Origin: Pseudomonas sp. P8_241
GTDB taxonomy: Bacteria > Pseudomonadota > Gammaproteobacteria > Pseudomonadales > Pseudomonadaceae
DNA length: 64,000 nucleotides
Assembly (NCBI RefSeq): GCF_034008315.1
Contig: NZ_CP125377.1
Coordinates: 3,298,001 to 3,362,000, forward strand
Direction of reading: 5' to 3'
Shown piece after piece: positions 9,330-17,189 of this stretch. The notes below the pieces were generated by a model, which was given only the letters and a program-made list of their open reading frames with translations, was not told where the DNA came from and ran no database searches. A program made the position numbers and the translations under genes. Each line of letters starts with the position of its first letter. The stretch's first letter is position 1.

Positions 9330-10739
9330 ATGAGTTGGGTCGTTGAGAACGCGCGCACGATCAAGCGCGTTTGCTGGGTGTTTGTGGTCATATTGTCGTT
9401 GCTGACGGTCATAGGGATCGCCGACCGTTTTCAGCGCCAACGCGTAATGTTTCTGGAAGGGCAGCAGGCGCTGCTCACTCAGCGAAGCGCCTGGAATTAT
9501 TCCAACCTGGTGCGTCAGCAGCAGACCCATAAACTGCAACAAACGCTGCTTGAGGCCGATCCACCTCCGCCTGGGTGCTTATCAGATGAATACATTGCCA
9601 TGCAACAGCGCACCACGGAGATCCAGTCGGCGGGTGTGGACGAACTGAAACAGTTCACATTACGGGTGCCGATACACCAGGTGGCGCCTCTGCCTTCCCC
9701 TCAGAGGCCACGCCTGAGTTTACAAGAGGGCCAGATTCAGATGACCAGCCGGCAGCTCTTGGGCTATAGCTGCGGCGGCGGGGACGTGGTGATTCAGGAA
9801 ACGCAAACCCGGTTACAGGCACAGCCGCTGCCGCCTCGCACGGCGGCAGGTCCGGCATTTGTCGATAGGCTCGTCGTGCATGTGGCGGTGACAGACGATC
9901 AGATGCCAACCTGGTACTTTGACATCCACTTCACCCCCAATAACGCGGAATATATCCCCGCCACAGGCGCTGGTTGGCCGGCCTCGCTCCCGACTGAGGG
10001 GCCAGATCAGGAACGGTTTGTCCGGCAGTTTTCGAACCTGCACCAAGGGCTGCAGATGCGCTATTACAGCGAGCCACTGGTCGAGAATTTTTTGCCCCAG
10101 TTTCTTAAATGGAACAGCTTCGGGATGTTACTGCTGGTGGGGATAATCATGTGTTTACTGATGATTAACTGGCTGGTGATGCATCTTGTCGATTCCAGTG
10201 TGGTGCAATATAGAGCAGCTACCCGCGACTACCTTACCGGGTTGTACAACCGTCGGGCAGCTATATCCATAGCAGAGGCGGAGTTGGCCCGCGCCACACG
10301 CAAGCCCAGTTCTTTGTGCGTATTGATGGTGGATATCGACCACTTCAAGCTGGTTAACGATACGTATGGTCATGACGGCGGAGATGAGGTACTGAAGTTT
10401 TTCGCGCAGTTGCTCAATCAAACGCTGCGCCAACCGGACCTGGTGGCCCGCTTCGGCGGCGAAGAATTCCTCATCGTGCTCCCCGATACCGATCTGACCG
10501 GTGCGCAGACGATGGCTGAGCGTCTGTTGCAAACCTTGCACAATTCAATGCTCGAATATGGCGGAAGGAGTTTTGGTGTCACTTGCAGCATGGGAGTCGC
10601 CGCTTGGCGAGGCCCGGAGGAAAACTTTTCGACCCTGCTGGTGCGTGCAGATCTGCTGCTTTATCAAGCCAAGCAACAAGGCCGCGATCGCTACGTGAGT
10701 GAGTACTGTCGTACTCCCTCGTTGCATACGCACGTCTGA
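9330..10739 (+). CDS. Membrane-bound diguanylate cyclase (GGDEF)
   Basis: Predicted to make cyclic di-GMP from two GTP. The 469-residue protein has membrane segments at about 12-30 and 263-285 enclosing a periplasmic sensor of some 230 residues with no recognised fold. A C-terminal GGDEF domain follows, starting near TRDYLTGLYNRR. The active-site motif GGEEF is at 376-380, and a product-inhibition I-site (RQPD, 367-370) lies five residues upstream, as in feedback-regulated cyclases. The metal-binding MVDIDHFK segment is intact. The start ATG at 9330 follows GGAG. It is probably cotranscribed with the upstream HD-GYP gene, placing synthesis and breakdown of the messenger together just before the adhesin export operon. 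Confidence 0.93.
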   Translation: MSWVVENARTIKRVCWVFVVILSLLTVIGIADRFQRQRVMFLEGQQALLTQRSAWNYSNLVRQQQTHKLQQTLLEADPPPPGCLSDEYIAMQQRTTEIQSAGVDELKQFTLRVPIHQVAPLPSPQRPRLSLQEGQIQMTSRQLLGYSCGGGDVVIQETQTRLQAQPLPPRTAAGPAFVDRLVVHVAVTDDQMPTWYFDIHFTPNNAEYIPATGAGWPASLPTEGPDQERFVRQFSNLHQGLQMRYYSEPLVENFLPQFLKWNSFGMLLLVGIIMCLLMINWLVMHLVDSSVVQYRAATRDYLTGLYNRRAAISIAEAELARATRKPSSLCVLMVDIDHFKLVNDTYGHDGGDEVLKFFAQLLNQTLRQPDLVARFGGEEFLIVLPDTDLTGAQTMAERLLQTLHNSMLEYGGRSFGVTCSMGVAAWRGPEENFSTLLVRADLLLYQAKQQGRDRYVSEYCRTPSLHTHV

Positions 10740-11072
10740 ACCCGACCTTTAACCTGGACCATCCTCACAGGAATTTCGATGATCACCGCCACTGCAGTCT
10801 TTATTTTCGACAGCCATTCAGCCGAGGGGGAGGGCGGTCGTTGAGTGAGTCGCGTTATCTCATCGAGGATGGTAATGACATGTTCATCTTGTGCAGCAGG
10901 CGATAACACGATCAACACTTTGCCAAGCGGCCCCAAGCCTTGCCCAAGTGCGTTGAACATCCGGGTCGGTCCCCGAGTACATGGCTGATCAACACTTACC
11001 AGACGTTTTCAATTCTCATCTGAAGGCGGCAAACAAGCAGCCAGCGGCTCCTACCTAAGTGGTTCGAAGACT
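10740..11072. other. Intergenic stretch between cyclase and receiver gene
   Basis: A 333-base gap. On the minus strand a frame across 10691-10960 encodes a short stretch (KVLIVLSP, then a DEH and spaced leucines) faintly like the end of a PTS EIIA-type domain. It overlaps the cyclase 3' end, lacks a family N-terminus and may be chance or a relic. A GTTTTCAATT segment near 11005 is a very weak relative of the 10-mers found in the neighbouring promoters. No terminator with a clear T-tract was found. Confidence 0.3.
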
Positions 11073-11531
11073 ATGCCTTATAACAATATTCTGACTGCCG
11101 ACGAACTCGTGGCCATCAATACCGTGTTCCAAGAGGCTGCGCTGGAACCTCAAAAAATCCTGATAGTCGAGGACGACCCATGCACACGCGAGATGTTGAC
11201 TGAGATTCTTCAAGTCAATGGCCTTTTGTGCCTGCAGGCTAGAAGTGCAGTTGAAGCCATGCGTGCATTGAGTAACGACAACTCGGTTGAATTGATCATT
11301 ACGGATTTACGCATGTATCCGCACGATGGTCTGCAATTGATTCGAATGATCCGTGAGTCTGAGTGGGCTGACCTGCCCATTTTGATCATCTCTGGAGATG
11401 CCGGTGTTCGAGACGCTATCGAGGCCATGCGCTTGAATGTCGTCGACTTTCTGCTCAAGCCGATCAATCCAGACGAACTGATCTCCTTGGTTCACCTTGA
11501 ACTTGGTTTCAGGCCTGAAAATCTTCCTTAG
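11073..11531 (+). CDS. Stand-alone receiver-domain response regulator
   Basis: A 152-residue protein with a 28-residue N-terminal extension and one CheY-like receiver (KILIVEDD at 28-35, phospho-acceptor Asp78 in IITDLRM, conserved Thr/Ser position in LIISGD, Lys in FLLKP). There is no output domain, so it may act by protein contact or as a phosphate relay or sink for the HPt-bearing kinase upstream (inference). It sits between the c-di-GMP enzymes and the export operon, 439 bases before the latter, and is on the same strand as both. Confidence 0.9.
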   Translation: MPYNNILTADELVAINTVFQEAALEPQKILIVEDDPCTREMLTEILQVNGLLCLQARSAVEAMRALSNDNSVELIITDLRMYPHDGLQLIRMIRESEWADLPILIISGDAGVRDAIEAMRLNVVDFLLKPINPDELISLVHLELGFRPENLP

Positions 11532-11680
11532 CCATCATCAAGCCATCGAGGACCTGGCAATGCATCCTTGAGTCAACCGTCTATTGCTCTGCATGAAGAG
11601 CGGTATATCGAAGGCTCCACGCGCTTGGCCAGCGATTCGATCGGTGGTCTGTCAACGTGGGCCGACAGTGTGCAGGTTGT

Positions 11681-11716
11681 ATAAGCGCTTATCTGAAGCG
11701 TTTGTACCAAGCGCTT
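11681..11716 (+). repeat. Three AAGCGyTT direct repeats at 13-base spacing
   Basis: AAGCGCTT at 11683, AAGCGTTT at 11696 and AAGCGCTT at 11709 are spaced exactly 13 bases start to start. The first lies in a perfect 12-base palindrome, ATAAGCGCTTAT. This looks like a cooperative operator array for an unidentified regulator of the downstream secretion operon. Confidence 0.5.
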
Positions 11717-11805
11717 TGCCTCCACATCTGGCCAGTGCCAGCGTTCAGTCTCCAGCACCTGGGCGTAAGTCCTCTTCAGAGTTCCCCCCAGGAGGCTGTT
11801 CAGAA

Positions 11806-11899
11806 GTTTTCAGCGTTTTTCAGCGTTTTTCATCGCCCGGCGGAAACGGTTTCAGTCCATTTCAGAGCAGGCGGGTGGGTGGCGTGCGTTACTGCACGC
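11806..11899 (+). promoter_or_regulatory. Composite promoter module, copy 2 (upstream of export operon)
   Basis: Three tandem 10-mers (GTTTTCAGCG, TTTTTCAGCG, TTTTTCATCG; 11806-11835) are followed by CATTTCAGAGCAG at about 11859 and a perfect inverted repeat GCGTGC-GTTACT-GCACGC at 11882-11899. The same block order appears before the HD-GYP gene at 7959-8043. The module ends about 70 bases before the TTG start of the first transporter gene. Joint control of both units by one regulator is the simplest reading. Confidence 0.6.
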
Positions 11900-11970
11900 A
11901 CTTGGCAGAAGTGATTGCTCCCCCTGCTGCTTTACCTACACATCTGTGACCTGTTCACGAGGAAGTCCTG

Positions 11971-13620
11971 TTGTACAGCTCAACCCCGAAACCCACCGTG
12001 CGGGTCGGCGACGATAATTCTCGCTTTCATCGACTGGACATAGCAGCAGTCTCATTTGTGATTCATCTGCTGGCCCTGGCCTTACCTTTGGCATTGCTGC
12101 AGATATACGACCGCATTTTGCCAAGCCAGTCCTACGGCACGGCGGTGTTCCTGGTGGTCGGTGTCGGTGTCGCCATCATGCTCGAGGCCATCCTGCGTTA
12201 CGGCCGCACTGCGTTGTTTGCGCACATCGCCGCGCAATACGAAAGCGAAACAACCACGCGTATTTTCGACCGGCTGCTGAAGGCGGATATCAATGTCGTA
12301 GAGGGCATGGGTACCGCCAGTGTGATCGACGGCATTCGTTCGGTGGCGCAGGTGCGCGATCATTGGTCCGGCAATGCCACGGTGGCGCTTTACGAGGTGC
12401 CGTTCATCGCCGTTTACATCGGTCTGGTGGCTTACATCGGTGGCTGGCTGGCTTTTATTCCGCTGGTGTTGTTCGCGGTCACCCTAGGCATGACGCTGCT
12501 GGTCAAGACAGCCACCGAGCGGACCTTGGGCCGCGTCGAGGCAGCCGATAGCCGCCGCCGTAACTTGTTGTGGGCGTCCTTTGCCGGTCTGACCGAGGTC
12601 AAATCGCGCGGAGCCGAGCCCGGTCTCAGCCGCAACTACGCCGCAATGAATGCACACTACATGGAAGCGTCGGCGCGCCTGGAAATGCTTGTCGCCTGGG
12701 TTCGCGAGAACGCTACGCTGTTGGGCCAGTTGTCCACAGTACTCATTGTGATCTTTGGTGCGATTGACGTGATGAAGGGCGAACTGAGCACTGGCGGACT
12801 TACCGCTTGTACATTGCTCGCCGGTCGCTCCATTGGGCCGGCAATGCTCGGATTAGGTTACCTGGCGCGTTTGGCGCAGGCACGGGATGCACAGGCGAAA
12901 GTCCATCACCTGCTTGAGTTGCCGGTCGGCGATGCGGTGCTGTATCCGCAGACGCATGAGCAGACCCGGACATCGCTCATCGTCACCCAAGGCTGTATTG
13001 AGCTGCTCAGGGAGAACAACCCCGAGCTAACCATCAACATTGCCTCCGGCGAACTGGTTCATCTGGATGCCTGCGATGCGGCACTGGCGTCAAAACTGCT
13101 GGCGCTGGTGGCCGGTACCGGGCGGCAGCAGGGGCTGGAAGTGCGCCTGGACGGTCATTCGGTGCGTGAATATTCGGCCGCCAGCCTGCGCCATAGCGTG
13201 AGCCTGGTACCGCGTCATCCGGCTTTGGTGGCAGGTTCGATACTCAACAACCTGACCCTTTTCGACCCTCGGTACAACGAGCGGGCGCGCGATTATGCGG
13301 ACGCATTAGGCCTGCTGCCATTTCTCGGCCGTTTGCGCAGTGGCGCGTTGACGCAAATAGGTGCCCTGGGCGCTGAACAGTTCGATGAAGGGGTTTACCA
13401 GCGCATCGCGCTGATTCGGGCGTTGGTGCGCGAGCCCAAGATCTTACTGCTGGATCATGCTGGCAGCGGCCTTGATCTGGACGGGCAAAAACGCCTTGCC
13501 GAGTTGCTGCAAAACATGGCCGGACGCCCCACGGTGCTGGTGGCCAGTAACAAGCCGATCATGATTGGCGCGTGCGATCGCAGCATCCACATTGGCAGGA
13601 GTCATCAACATGCAGGCTGA
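11971..13620 (+). CDS. Type I secretion ABC transporter subunit with degenerate NBD
   Basis: Inner-membrane half-transporter of 549 residues, with a TTG start preceded by GAGGA. Residues from about 25 to 310 form an ABC exporter membrane domain with several hydrophobic helices. The nucleotide-binding domain (about 335-549) is eroded. The Walker A region reads DACDAALASK (366-375) with no GxGKS. The LSGGQ signature is FDEGV (471-475). Walker B ILLLD is kept, but the catalytic Glu is His496, and the H-loop His is Asn (VASNK). It should therefore be unable to hydrolyse ATP alone and is expected to pair with the next gene product, which overlaps it by 11 bases. RtxB/RtxE of the V. cholerae MARTX system is an established precedent for a two-ATPase type I exporter. 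Confidence 0.87.
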   Translation: MYSSTPKPTVRVGDDNSRFHRLDIAAVSFVIHLLALALPLALLQIYDRILPSQSYGTAVFLVVGVGVAIMLEAILRYGRTALFAHIAAQYESETTTRIFDRLLKADINVVEGMGTASVIDGIRSVAQVRDHWSGNATVALYEVPFIAVYIGLVAYIGGWLAFIPLVLFAVTLGMTLLVKTATERTLGRVEAADSRRRNLLWASFAGLTEVKSRGAEPGLSRNYAAMNAHYMEASARLEMLVAWVRENATLLGQLSTVLIVIFGAIDVMKGELSTGGLTACTLLAGRSIGPAMLGLGYLARLAQARDAQAKVHHLLELPVGDAVLYPQTHEQTRTSLIVTQGCIELLRENNPELTINIASGELVHLDACDAALASKLLALVAGTGRQQGLEVRLDGHSVREYSAASLRHSVSLVPRHPALVAGSILNNLTLFDPRYNERARDYADALGLLPFLGRLRSGALTQIGALGAEQFDEGVYQRIALIRALVREPKILLLDHAGSGLDLDGQKRLAELLQNMAGRPTVLVASNKPIMIGACDRSIHIGRSHQHAG

Positions 13621-15832
13621 AAATATCAGTTCCGACCGGTCGCAAAGCGACAGCAGACTGCAGGTGTTCTGGAGTGAACGCGCGCGCATGCAGCGTATCG
13701 CCACACTGCTGGGCGAGGCGCGTCTCGGCGCCTCGGCGATCGCCCGCTGCCTGCCCGCACTGCTGGTGACGCTGGACTGGTTCGGTGCGCCGCGCAATCT
13801 GGTGCCCAGCCTTCCGCCTCAAGGCGCCGGTTTTACCGTAGAAGACTTGCGCACACTGTTGGTGGACATCGGATTCCGCTCTGATTACTTACCCCATGGC
13901 AACCGCGACAACCTGATGGAAAGCCTGCCGGTCGGCACCCTGGCACTCACCGATGAGCATTGCATGCTCTATCTCGGGCGCCTTGAGAGCAATGACTGGT
14001 GGCATGACGGAGTCAGCCCGGTCGAAGGCTGGCAGCCGTCGAGTGGCACCGAGTTTCTGATGATCCAGCGCAAAGCCGGGTTCATCCCCCTCGACGCTCC
14101 CCAGCCCGACTGGTTTGCGCGGCTGATGGCGAAGGCCCGGCGCGAGCTGGTCGGGATTGGGCTTATCAGCCTGGTCACCAACCTCCTGGCATTGTCGGTG
14201 TCGTTGTTCACCATGACTGTCTACAACTCAGTGATCCCCAGTGGCGCCACTGGCACGCTGACCACTCTGGGATTGGGGGCGATCATCGCCATCATCAGTG
14301 GTTGGGGGCTGCGCCTCGGGCGCGCTTCACTGCTTGCGCGCATGGGTGCATGGGCCGGCGCAAGCATTGGTACCGCGGCGTTTCGCAAAACTCTCGGCCT
14401 GCCGTTGGAATACTCATCGCGGCTGGGCCTGAACAACAACCTCAACCGCATGCGCTCGCTGGAAGGCGTGCGTCAGTACCTTAGCGGTGCCGGCGGTGTG
14501 GCGCTGGTCGACTATCCGTTCGTGTTGGTGTTCATCGTGGTAATCGCGTTGCTTGGCGGATGGATCGTTTTCGTGCCAATCATCGGGCTGCTGCTGTTCT
14601 TGCTCGCTGCCTGGTTAGTACAGCCCTATGTACAGCGCAAAGCCGTTCACGCAAGCCGCGTTGGCAATCGACTGCTGGAGGAATACTCCAGCGGTATCCA
14701 GCGACTTCGCTCCCTTCAGGGCATCAGTGGCAACCACCACTGGTTGCGGCGCATGCGCGATATGTCCAGCCAGGCGGCAAAGGCCAATCGTGATCTGGCC
14801 CTGGCCCAGGCGCTGGTGCAGAGCATCGGCCAGGCGCTGGGCATGTTCACTGTGCTTGGCACCATGGCCGCCGGCATCGCGCTGGTCCTGGCTCAAGGTA
14901 TGACGGCGGGCGGGCTGATCGCCACGATGATGCTGGTCTGGCACGTTACCACCCCGGCCCAGCAATTCTTTTTCCTCAGCCTGCGCATGAGCCAGATCAG
15001 AGAATCGCGCCTGCAACTGGAGCGGCTGATGCAGTCCGCTGGCGAGGCGCAACACCCGCAAATGTATTCGCCGATCGAACCGCTGGCGCCTCGTATCGCC
15101 GTGGACCATTTGTACTATCGCTATACCGCCGAGCAGGAACCTGCACTCAACGGCATCAGTTTTGAGTTGCAGCCGGGCCAGCGTGTGGTGGTGGTCGGGC
15201 CCAACGGCGCCGGCAAAAGCACTCTGTTGCAGTGCCTGTCCGGCGTGCGCCTGCCACAGAGTGGCCGCGTGGTGCTCGATGGGCGGGACATCCGCCAGTT
15301 CGATCCAGCGGATTACCGCGTCTGGGTCGGCTTTCATGCGCAGACCCTGCAGAACCTCCCGTTATCGGTGCGTGATTTCCTCCAGCTGTCCCATCCGTCT
15401 GCCTGTGACGAGCGCATCGTTGCCTGTTTCTCCCGTGTAGCGGGCGAAACCTGGTGGAGTTTGCTCGGCTGCACGACTGAGGAAGAGGCGCTGAGCCTGC
15501 AGCTCGATCCTTGGCGCGAAGACCCCGACGCCCTGCGCATACGTCACGTGGTGGGAATGGTCGAAGCCGTACTGGACGATCCACCCTTGCTTTTGCTGGA
15601 TGACCCGTTGCGCGACGGCGATCCGGTACTGGACGGCATGTTCAAGCGCCTGCTCGACAACCTGCGTGGCATCAGCACCGTGGTGATTGCTACTCACCGT
15701 GCGGACCTGATCGAAACCGCAGACCAGATCGTGATTCTCGATCAGGGCAAATTGATTCATATCGGGCCAGTCGCCCTTCAGAGCCCGAAAGCGGCGGCGC
15801 AGGACAGTTTAAAAGGACCGATTCATGCTTAA
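13610..15832 (+). CDS. Type I secretion ABC transporter subunit, partner NBD without signature motif
   Basis: Half-transporter of 740 residues. The ATG at 13610, with CAGGAG upstream, is preferred over an upstream in-frame start. An N-terminal region of about 160 residues is placed like the C39-peptidase-like domain of LapB/RtxB-type exporters, but no catalytic Cys/His pair is evident. The membrane domain covers about 180-460. The NBD has an intact Walker A (GPNGAGKST, 530-538), Q-loop Gln578 and H-loop His696 (ATHR), yet LSGGQ is replaced by about EDPDA (637-641) and the catalytic Glu by Asp665 (LLLLDD). The defects complement those of the preceding subunit, so only one composite ATP site could form. 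It overlaps both neighbours and is clearly translationally coupled. Confidence 0.87.
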   Translation: MQAENISSDRSQSDSRLQVFWSERARMQRIATLLGEARLGASAIARCLPALLVTLDWFGAPRNLVPSLPPQGAGFTVEDLRTLLVDIGFRSDYLPHGNRDNLMESLPVGTLALTDEHCMLYLGRLESNDWWHDGVSPVEGWQPSSGTEFLMIQRKAGFIPLDAPQPDWFARLMAKARRELVGIGLISLVTNLLALSVSLFTMTVYNSVIPSGATGTLTTLGLGAIIAIISGWGLRLGRASLLARMGAWAGASIGTAAFRKTLGLPLEYSSRLGLNNNLNRMRSLEGVRQYLSGAGGVALVDYPFVLVFIVVIALLGGWIVFVPIIGLLLFLLAAWLVQPYVQRKAVHASRVGNRLLEEYSSGIQRLRSLQGISGNHHWLRRMRDMSSQAAKANRDLALAQALVQSIGQALGMFTVLGTMAAGIALVLAQGMTAGGLIATMMLVWHVTTPAQQFFFLSLRMSQIRESRLQLERLMQSAGEAQHPQMYSPIEPLAPRIAVDHLYYRYTAEQEPALNGISFELQPGQRVVVVGPNGAGKSTLLQCLSGVRLPQSGRVVLDGRDIRQFDPADYRVWVGFHAQTLQNLPLSVRDFLQLSHPSACDERIVACFSRVAGETWWSLLGCTTEEEALSLQLDPWREDPDALRIRHVVGMVEAVLDDPPLLLLDDPLRDGDPVLDGMFKRLLDNLRGISTVVIATHRADLIETADQIVILDQGKLIHIGPVALQSPKAAAQDSLKGPIHA

Positions 15833-17171
15833 GATCGACCCACTTCCAAAAATCATTACCATCACTGGGGCCGACGACCGTGCCAGCGCCAATATTGCCA
15901 ACTTGCTTAACGATGGCCGCAGTTCGCGGCAATTGCGACGCATGCTGTTGGCCATTGTTGCCCTTGTGGTGCTGTTCCTGCTCTGGACGCTGATCGCTCA
16001 GGTTGATGAGCTGGCCAAGGCGCGTGGAGAGGTTCAGCCGGTGTCGCGTATTCAGCTCGTGCAGTCGAAGGAGGGCGGCATCCTCACTGAACTGCTGGTC
16101 GAGGCGAACGAACATGTCAAGGCGGGGCAGGTCATCGCCCGGTTTGCCACGACCGATGTGCAGAAAGATCTCGATCAGGTCGGTGTGCGGCGCTCCGCCC
16201 TGCAGATCGATCTCGAACTGTGGGGAGCTGTCATCGAGACACGTCAGCCGATTTTTTCCGCTTTCGCCGATCAGCCGGTTCTGGTGGCGGATGCGATCAA
16301 GCGTTACCTCAATGAGCTGGCCCTTAACTCTTCACTCGCCGATTCCAAGCGTACCGTCTTCGAACAACAGAAGGCGGCGCTTACCGGTGCACAGGGCGAA
16401 TTGCCTGCGATGCGCAATCAATTGAACCTGGCCCTTGGCGTCCAGGCCCGCTACCAGGACGGCTTCGCCAGGGGGGCTATTTCTGCTGTGCGCATGGCCG
16501 AGGCGCAGGAGCATGCGGCGGAGGTCGAACGCAACCTGGCCCAGTTGCAATCGCGTATCGCCGAACTGCAAAAGACCATCGCCGTGGCCCAGGCGGCGCT
16601 GCAGCAGGTGCTGGACGAGGTCAATCAGAAGGCTGGGGCCAGGCGCAGCGAGCTGATCGAGAAAATTAAAGAGCTGGATGCCGAGATAGTTGCCCTCAAA
16701 GATCGCCATAAGCGCACCGACGTTGTGGCGCCAGTGGCCGGTTTTATCAAGCAACTGCCCGATACCCGCGCTGGCGCGGTGATTGCACCTGGCGGTACGG
16801 TGGCGGAGCTGGTGCCTAGCGAAGGCGGCGTGGTGATGGAAGTACTGGTCTCGCCACGCGATATCGGGTTCGTACGGATCGGGCAAAACACACTGGTCAA
16901 GGTCGATGCCTTCGACTTCAGCCGCTTCGGTTCAGTGCCGGGCAAGGTCAAACGCATCTCGCCATCGGCGTTTCGTCAGGAGCAAACCGGCGCGACTTAT
17001 TACAAGGTTGATATCCAGCTCGACAAGGCCTTCGTCGGGACCGACGCGGACCGCCAACTGATCCCGGGCATGACCGGTGAGGCGGATATCGTCACTGGCC
17101 GCAAGTCGGTGTTCCAGTATCTGGCCAAACCCGTTTTCCTCGGTGCCGATATGGCATTCCACGAACGCTAG
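15825..17171 (+). CDS. HlyD-family periplasmic adaptor of type I secretion
   Basis: Membrane-fusion protein linking the ABC exporter to an outer-membrane channel. The 448-residue protein has a short cytoplasmic N-terminus, one membrane helix at about 41-61, a lipoyl/barrel-sandwich half (VQSKEGGILTELLVEANEHVKAGQ), a long coiled-coil hairpin rich in Ala, Gln and Leu (about 170-300), the second lipoyl half and a C-terminal beta-barrel segment with the family's GMTGEADIVTGRKS. Its start overlaps the transporter stop by 8 bases. No TolC-like outer-membrane gene exists in the window, so that component must be encoded elsewhere. Confidence 0.94.
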   Translation: MLKIDPLPKIITITGADDRASANIANLLNDGRSSRQLRRMLLAIVALVVLFLLWTLIAQVDELAKARGEVQPVSRIQLVQSKEGGILTELLVEANEHVKAGQVIARFATTDVQKDLDQVGVRRSALQIDLELWGAVIETRQPIFSAFADQPVLVADAIKRYLNELALNSSLADSKRTVFEQQKAALTGAQGELPAMRNQLNLALGVQARYQDGFARGAISAVRMAEAQEHAAEVERNLAQLQSRIAELQKTIAVAQAALQQVLDEVNQKAGARRSELIEKIKELDAEIVALKDRHKRTDVVAPVAGFIKQLPDTRAGAVIAPGGTVAELVPSEGGVVMEVLVSPRDIGFVRIGQNTLVKVDAFDFSRFGSVPGKVKRISPSAFRQEQTGATYYKVDIQLDKAFVGTDADRQLIPGMTGEADIVTGRKSVFQYLAKPVFLGADMAFHER

Positions 17172-17189
17172 GTGCAGGTGCAAAAGTAA

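Larger units (their letters stand above)
11532..11970. promoter_or_regulatory. Regulatory region upstream of the giant-protein export operon
   Basis: A 439-base region with no convincing gene; an open frame at 11584-11949 has no family resemblance. It carries two separate repeat arrays, listed individually: AAGCG-type direct repeats at 11683-11716 and the composite promoter module at 11806-11899. The density of repeated sites suggests this is the main control point for the export and adhesin genes. The ribosome binding site GAGGA before the TTG start at 11971 lies at its end. Confidence 0.5.

Noticed and set aside
11584..11949. Frame of 121 codons before the export operon
   Set aside because: It has no ribosome binding site or recognisable domain, and it runs through the tandem repeats of the promoter module.
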